From Actinomycetota bacterium (GTDB taxonomy: Bacteria > Actinomycetota > Acidimicrobiia > Acidimicrobiales > CAIXPF01), in assembly GCA_016870475.1 (NCBI GenBank), contig VGBO01000019.1:1-37905 (forward strand): a stretch of 37,905 nt of DNA, given 5' to 3'. Of the stretch, positions 16,881-25,434 are shown piece by piece. Every line of letters starts with the position of its first letter. The first letter of the stretch is position 1. Below the pieces are notes generated by a model. The model was given only the letters and a program-made list of their open reading frames with translations, had not been told where the DNA came from and did no database searches. Made by a program: the position numbers and the translations under genes.

Positions 16881-16888
16881 GACCGCTC

Positions 16889-18973
16889 GTGCCCACGGAC
16901 GCCGCTGTCCCGACCCCTCCGGTGGCGAAGCGCGTGCCCGTCGCGGTGACCACTCACGGCCACACCCGCGTCGACCCCTACGCCTGGTTGCGTGACCGGG
17001 ACTCCGACCCGGACGTGCTCGCCCACCTCGAGGCGGAGAACGAGTACACCGCGGCCGCGACGGCGCATACCGCCGACCTGCAGGAGCGCCTGTTCGAGGA
17101 GATCCGCGCCCGCATCCAGGAGACCGATCTCTCGGTACCGGTGCGCAACGGCCCGTGGTGGTACTACGTGCGCACCGAGGAGGGCCGGCAGTACGCGATC
17201 TCGTGTCGGCGTGCCGCGGCGACGGACGGTTCGTGGGACGACGCCGCGCCGGAACAGGTGCTCCTCGACGAGAACGTCGAGGCCGAGGGGCACGACTACT
17301 TCGCCACCGGTGTCTTCGACGTGAGCCCGGACCACGCACACCTGGCGTTCGCGGTCGACTGCGACGGCGGCGAACGGTACGACCTCCGGTTCCGGGACCT
17401 CGCCACGGGTGCCGACCTGCCCGACCGCATCGACGGCGTCTACTACGGCTCGGCGTGGTCACGGGACGCCCGGTACTTCTTCTATGTGCGCCCTGACGTG
17501 GCGATGCGCCCCTTCGAGGTGTGGCGGCACGAGCTCGGCACGGACACCGATCGCGACGTGCTCGTGTTCCGTGAGGACGACGAACGGTTCTACGTGTCGG
17601 TCGGTCTCGGCCGGGACCACCGCTACCTCTACGTGAGCGCCGGGTCGAAGGTCACCGACGAGACCTGGTTCCTCGACGCCGGCGACCCGACGGGCACCTT
17701 CACCTTGGTCGAACCGCGCGAGCAGGGTGTCGAGTACGGCGTCGCCCACCACGACGGCCGGTTCTTCGTGCTCACCAACGCCGAGGGGGCGGTGAACTTC
17801 GAGCTGCGGGTCACCCCGGTCGACGCACCGGGTCGGGCGAACTGGCAGCCGGTGATCCCGCACCGCGACGACGTGAAGCTGTCGGGGGTGCTGCCGTTCC
17901 GGGACCACCTCGTCATCGAGGAGCGGGTCGGCGGGGTCACACAGCTCCGGGTGCGTCGCCTGCTCGACGACGTCGACCACGTCATCGAGCAACCGGAGTC
18001 GGTGTGCACCGTGCACAGCGGCGCGAACCCCGAGTTCGACACGACGACGTTCCGCTACGGCTACCAGTCGATGCGGACACCGTCGTCGGTGTTCTCCTAC
18101 GACCTCGAGGCACGAGAGCGCACGCTGCTCAAGCAGCAGCCGGTCCTCGGCGGCTTCGACCCGGCGGGCTACACGACCGAACGGCTGTGGGCGACCGCCG
18201 CCGACGGCGTGCGCGTCCCGATCAGCGTCGTGTACCGCAACGGCCTGGTGCGCGACGGTTCGGCCCCAGCGCTGCTCTACGGCTACGGGAGCTACGAGGC
18301 GTCGATGGACCCGGGCTTCAGCTCGATCCGACTGTCGCTGCTCGACCGCGGGTTCGTGTACGCCATCGCGCACGTGCGCGGCGGCGGCGAGATGGGCCGG
18401 CTCTGGTACGAGGACGGAAAGTTCCTCAACAAGCGCAACACCTTCACCGACTTCGTCGCCTGCGCCCGCCACCTCGTCGCCGAGGGGTGGACGTCGTCGG
18501 ACCGGCTCGCGATCCGGGGCGGCTCCGCGGGCGGTCTGCTCATGGGTGCGGTCGCGAACATGGCCCCCGACCTGTTCGGCTGTGTCGTCGCCGAGGTCCC
18601 CTTCGTCGACTGTCTGAACACGATCCTCGACCCGTCGCTTCCGCTCACCGTGCTCGAGTGGGAGGAATGGGGTAACCCGGTCGCCTCCGAGGAGTTCTAC
18701 GAGGAGATGGCGTCCTACGCCCCCTACGAGAACGTCGTCGCACAGGCGTACCCGCCGATGCTCGTCACGGCCGGCCTGAACGACCCCCGCGTGAGCTACT
18801 GGGAGCCGGCGAAGTGGGTCGCCCGCCTACGGGTGACCGCCACGAACTCGCCGCGCATCCTCCTCAAGACCGAGATGGGGGCCGGGCACGGTGGCCCGTC
18901 GGGCCGCTACGACGCGTGGCGCGACGAGGCGTTCGTGCTCTCGTTCGTGCTCGACACGTTCGGCCGCGGCTGA
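16889..18973 (+). CDS. ptrB: Oligopeptidase B (prolyl oligopeptidase family S9A)
   Basis: A 694-aa cytosolic serine peptidase that cuts short peptides after Arg or Lys. The N-terminal part (about 15-80) reads HGHTRVDPYAWLRD, the hallmark start of S9A enzymes. A seven-blade propeller covers about 80-410, and the C-terminal hydrolase domain holds Ser546 (RGGSAGG), Asp632 (GLNDPRV) and His667 (GAGHGG). The 86- and 35-residue spacings match E. coli oligopeptidase B (532, 617, 652). Glu-rich stretches such as EWEEWGNP and EEFYEEMASYAPYENV near the active site fit the acidic pocket for basic residues. The gene has a leaderless start at GTG 16889. The MBL-fold gene follows after 36 bases but has its own promoter. 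Confidence 0.96.
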   Translation: MPTDAAVPTPPVAKRVPVAVTTHGHTRVDPYAWLRDRDSDPDVLAHLEAENEYTAAATAHTADLQERLFEEIRARIQETDLSVPVRNGPWWYYVRTEEGRQYAISCRRAAATDGSWDDAAPEQVLLDENVEAEGHDYFATGVFDVSPDHAHLAFAVDCDGGERYDLRFRDLATGADLPDRIDGVYYGSAWSRDARYFFYVRPDVAMRPFEVWRHELGTDTDRDVLVFREDDERFYVSVGLGRDHRYLYVSAGSKVTDETWFLDAGDPTGTFTLVEPREQGVEYGVAHHDGRFFVLTNAEGAVNFELRVTPVDAPGRANWQPVIPHRDDVKLSGVLPFRDHLVIEERVGGVTQLRVRRLLDDVDHVIEQPESVCTVHSGANPEFDTTTFRYGYQSMRTPSSVFSYDLEARERTLLKQQPVLGGFDPAGYTTERLWATAADGVRVPISVVYRNGLVRDGSAPALLYGYGSYEASMDPGFSSIRLSLLDRGFVYAIAHVRGGGEMGRLWYEDGKFLNKRNTFTDFVACARHLVAEGWTSSDRLAIRGGSAGGLLMGAVANMAPDLFGCVVAEVPFVDCLNTILDPSLPLTVLEWEEWGNPVASEEFYEEMASYAPYENVVAQAYPPMLVTAGLNDPRVSYWEPAKWVARLRVTATNSPRILLKTEMGAGHGGPSGRYDAWRDEAFVLSFVLDTFGRG

Positions 18974-18996
18974 GGTGGTGGCCGCTGCGCCGCCTG

Positions 18997-19002
18997 TACG
19001 GT
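18997..19002 (+). promoter_or_regulatory. -10 box TACGGT of the MBL-fold gene
   Basis: TACGGT is separated by 7 bases from GTG 19010, which decides that start over the in-frame GTG at 19001 that overlaps the box itself. Confidence 0.5.
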
Positions 19003-19009
19003 GAACGGC

Positions 19010-19723
19010 GTGGATCAGCGTCTCTACTTCCGCCAGGTGCTCGCCGGTCGTGACACCGCCCGCACGCACGACGTCGCCCGTCAGATGGTGAACTTCCAGT
19101 ACCTGATCGGCGACCGGGAGACCGGCGACGCCCTCGTCGTCGACCCGGCCTACGACGTCGCCGGCCTGCTCGACCTGCTCGAGGCCGACGGGATGCGCCT
19201 CGGTGGCGTGCTCGTCACCCACTACCACCCCGACCACATCGGCGGATCGTTCTTCGGGCACACCGTCGAGGGGATCGCCGCCGTGCTCGAACGGGCTCCG
19301 GTGCCGATCCACGTGCAACGGCCCGAGGCCGACGGTGTCGTCAAGGTCACGGGCGTGTCGCACGACGACCTCGTGCTCCACGACTCCGGCGACATCGTCA
19401 CCGTCGGTGAGATCCCGATCGAGCTCATCCACACGCCCGGCCACACGCCGGGCAGCCAGTGCTTCCTCTGCGACGGACACCTCGTCGCCGGCGACACGTT
19501 GTTCCTCGAGGGCTGCGGCCGGGTCGACCTGCCGGGTGGCGACCCGGAGGAGATGTTCCGCTCGATCCACACCCGACTCGCCCGGATCCCCGACGACACG
19601 GTGCTCTTCCCGGGCCACCTCTACGCCCCGGAGCCGTCGGCGCCGATGGGCGAGGTGCGCGCGTCGAACTACGTGTACCGCTTCACCACGCTCGACCAGT
19701 GGCGGATGGTGATGGGCGGCTGA
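19010..19723 (+). CDS. Metallo-beta-lactamase-fold hydrolase (glyoxalase II-like)
   Basis: A 237-aa MBL-fold metal hydrolase. Metal ligands are His71, His73, Asp75 and His76 (THYHPDHIGGS), His145 (HTPGHTPGSQ), Asp162 (AGDTLFLEG) and His203 (FPGHLY), a full binuclear site. The order and the EGCGRVDLPGGDPEEMFRSI segment resemble glyoxalase II and persulfide dioxygenase-like proteins, so a thioester or persulfide substrate is likely but not proven. Start GTG 19010 is set by the TACGGT box. The stop codon sits in the loop of a 7-bp hairpin. It converges on the LLM oxidoreductase with 28 bases between. Confidence 0.9.
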   Translation: MDQRLYFRQVLAGRDTARTHDVARQMVNFQYLIGDRETGDALVVDPAYDVAGLLDLLEADGMRLGGVLVTHYHPDHIGGSFFGHTVEGIAAVLERAPVPIHVQRPEADGVVKVTGVSHDDLVLHDSGDIVTVGEIPIELIHTPGHTPGSQCFLCDGHLVAGDTLFLEGCGRVDLPGGDPEEMFRSIHTRLARIPDDTVLFPGHLYAPEPSAPMGEVRASNYVYRFTTLDQWRMVMGG

Positions 19724-19730
19724 GCCGCCC
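19714..19730. terminator. Hairpin GGGCGGC-TGA-GCCGCCC between convergent genes
   Basis: A perfect 7-bp GC stem has the stop codon of the MBL-fold gene as its 3-base loop. There is no U-run, as is common for actinobacterial terminators. It lies between two convergent genes and could act both ways. Confidence 0.45.
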
Positions 19731-19751
19731 GACGGAACGGCGCTCGCCGGT

Positions 19752-20657
19752 TCAGGCGAACGCGGCGAACAGCTCCTCGACCGCCTTCAACTGGCCACCA
19801 CTCGTCGAGGACGGGACGAGGATCGGGGTGCTGACCCCGGCGTCGAACCACGCCTCGACTCCTTCCCGGACCTCCGCCACCGAGCCGTAGAGGGTGCACG
19901 ACGACAGCCAGCGCTCCGACATGTAGGAGGTGACGTCGTCGCGGCGGCCCTCGGCGAGCGCCTGCTCGATGGCCGTCATCTCCTCCTCGTACCCGGCCTG
20001 CTTCCAGTAGTTGCGGTAGTTGGGCAGTGCCACGTAGCCGGTGAGGGTGGCCCGGTTCCGGTCCGCCGCGGCGGCCCGGTCGTCGTCGATGACCGTCGGG
20101 ATCATGTTGCCGACGAGGAACCCGGCGGCCTGCCGGTCGGCGGGGATGCGGGCGATCGACCGGGGCATGTCGTTGCGGGACGCGTTCGCCCACACCGCAC
20201 CCTCGGCGATCGCGACGGAGAGGTCGACCATCTTGTCGCGGAGGGTGGCGAGCACGATCGGGGGAAGCGGCCCCGAGCCCTTCTCGCCCTTGCGCAGCGC
20301 TGCGACGTAGTCGCGGGTGTCCGACAGCGGCTTGCCGACGGCTGCGCCGAGCCGTTCGTGGACGGGGCCGTGGCTGACACCGATGCCGAGCCGGAACCGG
20401 CCGCCGGAGATCTCCGAGATGTAGCTGGCCTGTGCCCCGAGCTGCGCGGGGTGCTGCAGGTAGATCGGCTGGATCGACGTGCCGAACTCGATCGTCGACG
20501 TCGTGTGGGCGATCGACAGGCACAGGCCCATCGCGTCGCCGAGACTCGGGCAGTAGATCCCGGTGAAGCCGCGCCGCTCCGACTCGACGGCGATGTCGAC
20601 GACCTGGCGGCGACGGCCGGGAACGGCGGCGAGGGAGAGGGCGGGCATGCGCGTCAT
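19752..20657 (-). CDS. LLM-class (luciferase-like, probably F420-dependent) oxidoreductase
   Basis: A 301-aa TIM-barrel protein of the bacterial luciferase-like superfamily. Visible family marks are the N-terminal strand and helix PALSLAAVPGRRRQVVDIAVESERRGF, GIYCPSLGDAM, IEFGTSIQPIYLQHPAQLGAQA, the conserved ISGGRFRLGIGVSHGP, and the C-terminal SSCTLYGSVAEVREGVEAWFDAG. Most actinobacterial members use F420 rather than FMN (family knowledge). The substrate is unknown. ATG 20657 follows TAACGT by 8 bases (leaderless); an internal ATG at 20648 is a possible alternative. It is divergent from the topoisomerase operon across 86 bp. Confidence 0.9.
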   Translation of the reverse strand: MTRMPALSLAAVPGRRRQVVDIAVESERRGFTGIYCPSLGDAMGLCLSIAHTTSTIEFGTSIQPIYLQHPAQLGAQASYISEISGGRFRLGIGVSHGPVHERLGAAVGKPLSDTRDYVAALRKGEKGSGPLPPIVLATLRDKMVDLSVAIAEGAVWANASRNDMPRSIARIPADRQAAGFLVGNMIPTVIDDDRAAAADRNRATLTGYVALPNYRNYWKQAGYEEEMTAIEQALAEGRRDDVTSYMSERWLSSCTLYGSVAEVREGVEAWFDAGVSTPILVPSSTSGGQLKAVEELFAAFA

Positions 20658-20665
20658 GAGCGGGC

Positions 20666-20671
20666 ACGTTA
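20666..20671 (-). promoter_or_regulatory. -10 box TAACGT of the LLM oxidoreductase
   Basis: On the minus strand TAACGT is separated by 8 bases from ATG 20657. Confidence 0.5.
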
Positions 20672-20711
20672 GACGGCCCCCTTCGCCGTCGTCGTCGGGG
20701 TGTCCACCGGA

Positions 20712-20727
20712 ACGAACATCCGTTCGG
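20712..20727. promoter_or_regulatory. LexA/SOS box ACGAACATCCGTTCGG
   Basis: The core CGAAC-N4-GTTCG (20713-20726) is a perfect inverted repeat and matches the actinobacterial LexA consensus TCGAAC-N4-GTTCGA except at the two outermost bases. It fills the spacer directly before the -10 box of the topoisomerase operon, where a bound repressor would block RNA polymerase. Confidence 0.75.
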
Positions 20728-20728
20728 A

Positions 20729-20734
20729 TAGAAT
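20729..20734 (+). promoter_or_regulatory. -10 box TAGAAT of the topoisomerase operon
   Basis: TAGAAT begins 2 bases after the SOS box and is separated by 9 bases from ATG 20744, so the leader is absent or only a few bases long. Confidence 0.6.
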
Positions 20735-20743
20735 CGACCCGCC

Positions 20744-23197
20744 ATGTCGCCGCCAGCGTCCACCGGCTCGCCCACGCTCCCCCCGGAGCGACGGCGGATC
20801 GCCGCCGAGATCCGTGACATCGCGGTCGCCGACGAGCTCGGGCAGTCGTTCCTGCCGTACTCGCTGTCGGTCATCACCGCCCGCGCCCTGCCCGACGTGC
20901 GCGACGGGCTCAAGCCCGTGCAACGACGGATCCTCGTCACGATGGACCAGCTCGGGTTCCGGCCGACCGCACCGCACCGCAAGTCGGCGAAGATCGTCGG
21001 CGAGACGATGGGCTCCTACCACCCCCACGGCGACTCGGCGATCTACGAGGCACTCGTCCGGCTCGGCCAGGACTTCTCGATGCGTGTCCCCCTCGTCGAC
21101 CCGCACGGCAACTTCGGCACCCTCGACAACGGCCCGGCCGCCTCCCGCTACACCGAGTGCCGCCTCGCCGCCGCCGCGATGACGATGCTCGCCGAGCTCG
21201 ACGAGGACACGGTCGCATGGCGGCCCACCTACGACGGCGAGGGCACCGAACCCGAGTACCTGCCGGCCCGACTCCCGAACCTGCTCGTCAACGGTGCGGC
21301 CGGCATCGCCGTCGGCATGGCGACGAACATGGCACCCCACAACCTCGGCGAGGTCGTCGAGGCGTTGCGGCTCGTGCTCCGTCGACCGCAGCGGCCACCG
21401 ACGGTCGACGAGCTGATGGCCCGCCTCCCCGGCCCCGACTTCCCCGGTGGCGGCGTCGTCGTCGACGACGGCGGCCTGCGCGAGGCGTACAGCACCGGCC
21501 GCGGGTCGGTCCGCATGCGGGCCGTCGCCGAGGTCGGCCAGGTGTCCGCCCGGCGCACCGGGATCGTCATCACCGAGCTCCCCTTCATGGTCGGACCCGA
21601 ACGGGTCGTCGGGCGCATCCGCGAGCTGGTGCGTTCGGGGAAGCTGCCGGCGATCACCGGGGTCGACGACTACTCCGACCGCCACAACGGTCTGCGCATC
21701 CAGATCGAGCTCCGTTCCGGTACGAACGGCCACGCCGTCCTCGCCGAGCTCTACCGGCTCACCCCCCTCGAGGAGACCTTCACGATCAACAACGTCGCCC
21801 TCGTCGACGGGGTGCCGACCACCCTCGGCCTGTACGAGCTGTGCCGGCACTTCCTCGAGCACCGGCTCGACGTCGTCGTCCGGCGGACGGCGTTCCGGCT
21901 CGCCAAGGCCCGCGACCGCGCCCACCTCGTCGAAGGGTTGCTCATCGCGCTCGACGCGATCGACCGGGTCGTCGCGATCATCCGCGGCTCGGCCGACGTC
22001 CCGACCGCCCGCACCGCCCTGCAGGACGAGCTCGGCCTCAGCGAGGTCCAGGCGAACGCGATCCTCGACATGCGGCTCCGTCGGCTCACCGCGCTCGAAC
22101 GGGGTGAGCTCGCCGACGAGCTCGCCACCCTGCGTGCCAGCATCGCCGAGTACGAGGAGATCCTCGGTTCGGAGGACCGCCGGCGCCGGGTCGTCGAGGA
22201 GGAGCTCGTCGAGCTCGGCCGGGAGCTCGGAACCCCCCGGCGGACGCGCATCGTCGGCACCGACGATGCGCCGCGGGTCACCGCCGGCGACGCCCCCACC
22301 GACTTCGAGGTGGGCGACGACCCGTGCGTGGTCACCCTCGCAACGTCCGGGGCGGTCGGTCGTGAGCCGGCCGGTTCGTCCCACAGCGGCCGCCTCGGCC
22401 GTCACGACGTGGTCCGCGCCGAGGTCGCCACGTCGAACCGTCAGCTCGTCCGGGTCGTCACTGATCGCGGACGGGTGCTCGGGGTGCCCGCCCACGACGT
22501 CCCCGAGGTCGCCGGTCGCAGCCGCGGTGCAGCGGTCGGCGAGCTCTTCTCCCTCGTGACCGGGGAGCGGGTCGTCGGCCTGTTCGCTCCCGCCGCCGAC
22601 GACGTCGACCCGATCGTGCTCGTGACCGCCGCCGGGGTCGCGAAGCGGGTCCCCCTCACCGAGCTCGAGGCGGCCCGCGACGGCGGCACGCTCCTGCAGC
22701 TCGCCGACGGCGACCGGCTCGTCGCCGCGTTCGTCGCCCCCGACGACGCCGACGTCGCACTCGTCACCGCGGAGGGCCGGGTACTCCGCACCGGCGTCGC
22801 CGGCGTGCCCGTGCAGAGTCGAGGCGCTCGAGGGGTCGCGGGCATGAGGCTGCGCGACGGCGACCGGGTCGTCGCCGCCGGCCGGGCGGACGACGACGGC
22901 GTGGTGCTCACCGTCACCGTCGGCGGCGGGGCCAAGCTCACCGGCCTCGCCGAGGTCCCCCGCCAGGGTCGGGCCACCGGCGGGGTCCGGCTCGTGAAGC
23001 TGCGGCCCGAGGACGTCGCCGTGCAGTACGCGCTCGTCGCCGGTCCCGAGCCGCTCACCGCCGTGATGGGGCAGCTCGACGCCCCCGACAAGCCCGACCC
23101 CGCACCGATCCCCCTGCCGCTCGACCCGACCCGCCGCGACGGCACGGCCATGCGCACCCTCCGCCCGGTGCTCGCCGCCGGCAAGGCGAGGTGGTGA
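20744..23197 (+). CDS. Type IIA DNA topoisomerase subunit A (ParC/GyrA paralogue)
   Basis: An 817-aa breakage-reunion subunit. The N-terminal winged-helix region has the quinolone-region segment HPHGDSAIYEALVRLGQ with Ser98 and Glu102 (equivalent to GyrA 83 and 87), PLVDPHGNFG, and the active-site Tyr136 in AASRYTE. ELPFMVGPE, the coiled coil and a C-terminal beta-pinwheel follow (about 500-790). A canonical GyrA box (QRRGGKG) is not present; the pinwheel has only loose matches such as VPVQSRGARG and GRSRGAAVG. This argues for a decatenase or relaxing enzyme (topo IV-like, or like the second type IIA enzyme of mycobacteria, TopoNM) rather than gyrase. Acidobacterial-type misreading is excluded by the intact motifs. 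It is followed by and coupled to the B subunit. A LexA box lies in its promoter. Confidence 0.93.
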   Translation: MSPPASTGSPTLPPERRRIAAEIRDIAVADELGQSFLPYSLSVITARALPDVRDGLKPVQRRILVTMDQLGFRPTAPHRKSAKIVGETMGSYHPHGDSAIYEALVRLGQDFSMRVPLVDPHGNFGTLDNGPAASRYTECRLAAAAMTMLAELDEDTVAWRPTYDGEGTEPEYLPARLPNLLVNGAAGIAVGMATNMAPHNLGEVVEALRLVLRRPQRPPTVDELMARLPGPDFPGGGVVVDDGGLREAYSTGRGSVRMRAVAEVGQVSARRTGIVITELPFMVGPERVVGRIRELVRSGKLPAITGVDDYSDRHNGLRIQIELRSGTNGHAVLAELYRLTPLEETFTINNVALVDGVPTTLGLYELCRHFLEHRLDVVVRRTAFRLAKARDRAHLVEGLLIALDAIDRVVAIIRGSADVPTARTALQDELGLSEVQANAILDMRLRRLTALERGELADELATLRASIAEYEEILGSEDRRRRVVEEELVELGRELGTPRRTRIVGTDDAPRVTAGDAPTDFEVGDDPCVVTLATSGAVGREPAGSSHSGRLGRHDVVRAEVATSNRQLVRVVTDRGRVLGVPAHDVPEVAGRSRGAAVGELFSLVTGERVVGLFAPAADDVDPIVLVTAAGVAKRVPLTELEAARDGGTLLQLADGDRLVAAFVAPDDADVALVTAEGRVLRTGVAGVPVQSRGARGVAGMRLRDGDRVVAAGRADDDGVVLTVTVGGGAKLTGLAEVPRQGRATGGVRLVKLRPEDVAVQYALVAGPEPLTAVMGQLDAPDKPDPAPIPLPLDPTRRDGTAMRTLRPVLAAGKARW

Positions 23198-25308
23198 CGC
23201 CGATGGCGCGCACGGGGAGCGCGTACGACGCGGGCGCCATCCAGATGCTCGAAGGGCTCGAGGCGGTCCGGAAGCGCCCGGGCATGTACATCGGCGGCAC
23301 CGGGTCCGAAGGGCTCTCCCACCTGCTGTGGGAGCTCATCGACAACGCCATCGACGAGGCCGCCGCGGGGCACGCCGCCCGGGTGACCGTGCTGTTCTGG
23401 CCGGACGGCTCCTACGAGGTGCGCGACGACGGCCGCGGCATCCCCATCGACCGGCACCCGAAGAAGAAGGTGTCGGCCCTCGAGGTCGTCTTCACCGAGC
23501 TCCACGCCGGCGGCAAGTTCGGCGGCGGCGCCTACACCGCGTCCGGTGGCCTGCACGGGGTCGGCGCATCGGTCGTGAACGCTCTCGCCCGGCAGGTCGT
23601 CGTCGAGGTCGACCGTGACGGGAAGACGCACCGCCTCGCGTTCGTCGACCGGGTCGCCGGCACGTTCGAGGACGGCAGGTTCCGTCGAGGCCACGACCTC
23701 GAGGTCGTCGGACGGGTGAAGCCCGGGGTCACGGGCACCCGCGTCCGGTTCTGGCCCGACACCGCCCTGTTCTCGCCCGACGCGACGATCTCCTACCCCG
23801 AGGTCCGGGAACGCGTCGCGCAGATGTGCTTCCTCGTGCCCGGCCTCGAGGTCACCCTCGTCGACCACCGCGAGGGTGCGTCGGGTGAACCGGAACGCTT
23901 CTCCTCCAAGCGCGGTCTCGTCGACTACGTGGAGCACCTCAGCGTCGGCGAGTCGATCACCGACGTGGTGACCATCACCGGAACGGGCACCTTCACCGAG
24001 AACGTGCCCGTCGACGGCCGGATGACCGAGGTCGAACGCACCTGCGGCGTCGAGCTCGCCCTCCGCTGGGTGAAGGGGTTCGAGACGAAGATCGTGAGCT
24101 TCGTGAACACGATCCCCACCACCGACGGCGGCACCCACGTCGCCGGGTTCGAACGGGCGATGACCTTCGCGCTGAACGCCGAGCTCCGCCTCGACGAGGC
24201 GAAGAAGCTGAAGCGGTTCAAGGACGAGGCCCGCGCTACCCGTGAGGACGTGCAGGAGGGCCTCGTCGCCGTCCTCAAGGTCGTCGTGCCCGAACCGCAG
24301 TTCCGCGGGCAGACCAAACGTGAGCTCGGCACACCGAAGGTGCAGTCGATCACCTACGACGTCGTGAAGTCCGGCGTCGTCGACTGGGTCACGACCTCGG
24401 GCCGGAAGTCCCACGTGAACGCGCTGCGCGACAAGGTGATCGGCGCGATCGAGGCCCGGCTCGTGTCGCGCCAGCAAAGGGAGCTCGTCCGCCGCGCCTC
24501 CTCGCTCGGGTCGACCGGCCTGCCCGACAAGCTCGCCGACTGCCGGTCGACCGCCGTCGCCGACACCGAACTCCTCATCGTCGAGGGCGACTCGGCCGCC
24601 GGACCGACCAAGAGCGGCCGTAACGCCGAGTTCCAGGCGGTGCTCCCGATCCGCGGCAAGATCCTCAACGCCGGCAAGGCGACCCTCAAGCAGGTGCTCG
24701 AGAACGCCGAGGCGGAAGCGCTCTTCACTGCACTCGGCGGCGGGTCGGGCGCCGAGTTCGACCCGGCTGCCTGCCGGTACGGGCGGGTGGTGATCCTCGC
24801 CGACGCCGACGTCGACGGGGCGCACATCCGCTGCCTGCTCCTCACCCTCTTCTACGGCTACCTGCGCCCTTTGCTCGAACAGGGCCGGGTGTTCGTCGCG
24901 ATGCCGCCGCTCTACACGATCACCGAACGACGGGCCGCTCGCACGGACGACGGGCCGGACACCGCCGCCGAGGGTCGGCGCTCGAAGCGCACGAAGGGCG
25001 AGAAGACGAAGCACTACGCCTACGACGACGCCGACCGGGACCGGATCTGCGCGGCGCTCGACGCGGCCGGGGTCGGCTATTCGATCGGCCGGAACAAGGG
25101 CCTCGGTGAGATGGACGTCGACGAGCTCGCCACCACGACCCTCGACCCGGAATCCCGTGTGCTGCGCCGTGTGACGTTGCGCGACGGGGCGGAAGCGGCC
25201 GAGGCGGCCCGCATGTTCGACGTGCTCATGGGCCGTGAGGTCGCCCCCCGCAAGGACTGGATCGTCGACCGTGCTGCGTTCCTCGATCGGGAATCGCTCG
25301 ACATCTGA
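23194..25308 (+). CDS. Type IIA DNA topoisomerase subunit B (ParE/GyrB paralogue)
   Basis: A 704-aa ATPase subunit. The GHKL domain shows EAVRKRPGMYIGGTG, the Bergerat residues LIDNAIDEA, VRDDGRGIPID, and SGGLHGVGASVVNAL. The transducer domain and then the Toprim domain follow, with Glu464 (EGDSAAG, canonical EGDSAGG altered at one Gly) and Asp537/Asp539/Asp541 (DADVDGAH). The C-terminus has GLGEMDVDELATTTLDPESR. Start candidates are GTG 23191, GTG 23194 and ATG 23203. GTG 23194 overlaps the stop of subunit A by 4 bases (GTGA) and has AAGGCGAG just upstream, so it is preferred. A basic insert (RRSKRTKGEKTKHYAY, around residue 600) is present before the Toprim tail. It forms one operon with subunit A and shares its SOS-box promoter. 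Confidence 0.94.
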   Translation: MTPMARTGSAYDAGAIQMLEGLEAVRKRPGMYIGGTGSEGLSHLLWELIDNAIDEAAAGHAARVTVLFWPDGSYEVRDDGRGIPIDRHPKKKVSALEVVFTELHAGGKFGGGAYTASGGLHGVGASVVNALARQVVVEVDRDGKTHRLAFVDRVAGTFEDGRFRRGHDLEVVGRVKPGVTGTRVRFWPDTALFSPDATISYPEVRERVAQMCFLVPGLEVTLVDHREGASGEPERFSSKRGLVDYVEHLSVGESITDVVTITGTGTFTENVPVDGRMTEVERTCGVELALRWVKGFETKIVSFVNTIPTTDGGTHVAGFERAMTFALNAELRLDEAKKLKRFKDEARATREDVQEGLVAVLKVVVPEPQFRGQTKRELGTPKVQSITYDVVKSGVVDWVTTSGRKSHVNALRDKVIGAIEARLVSRQQRELVRRASSLGSTGLPDKLADCRSTAVADTELLIVEGDSAAGPTKSGRNAEFQAVLPIRGKILNAGKATLKQVLENAEAEALFTALGGGSGAEFDPAACRYGRVVILADADVDGAHIRCLLLTLFYGYLRPLLEQGRVFVAMPPLYTITERRAARTDDGPDTAAEGRRSKRTKGEKTKHYAYDDADRDRICAALDAAGVGYSIGRNKGLGEMDVDELATTTLDPESRVLRRVTLRDGAEAAEAARMFDVLMGREVAPRKDWIVDRAAFLDRESLDI

Positions 25309-25349
25309 CATCTGTCGATTCGGTCTCGTCGCGAACCGGCTCCGGCCGA

Positions 25350-25355
25350 TAGGAT
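25350..25355 (+). promoter_or_regulatory. -10 box TAGGAT of the ferredoxin gene
   Basis: TAGGAT lies 79 bases before ATG 25435. This gives a normal leader of about 70 bases ending in AAGGA (25419-25423) as ribosome binding site, unlike the leaderless neighbours. Confidence 0.45.
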
Positions 25356-25434
25356 GCGCCGAGCCGGAATCCCGGCCATCGAGTCGCCGGGTCCGCAGCG
25401 GAGCGGGCCCGACCGAGCAAGGACGACCACCCCG

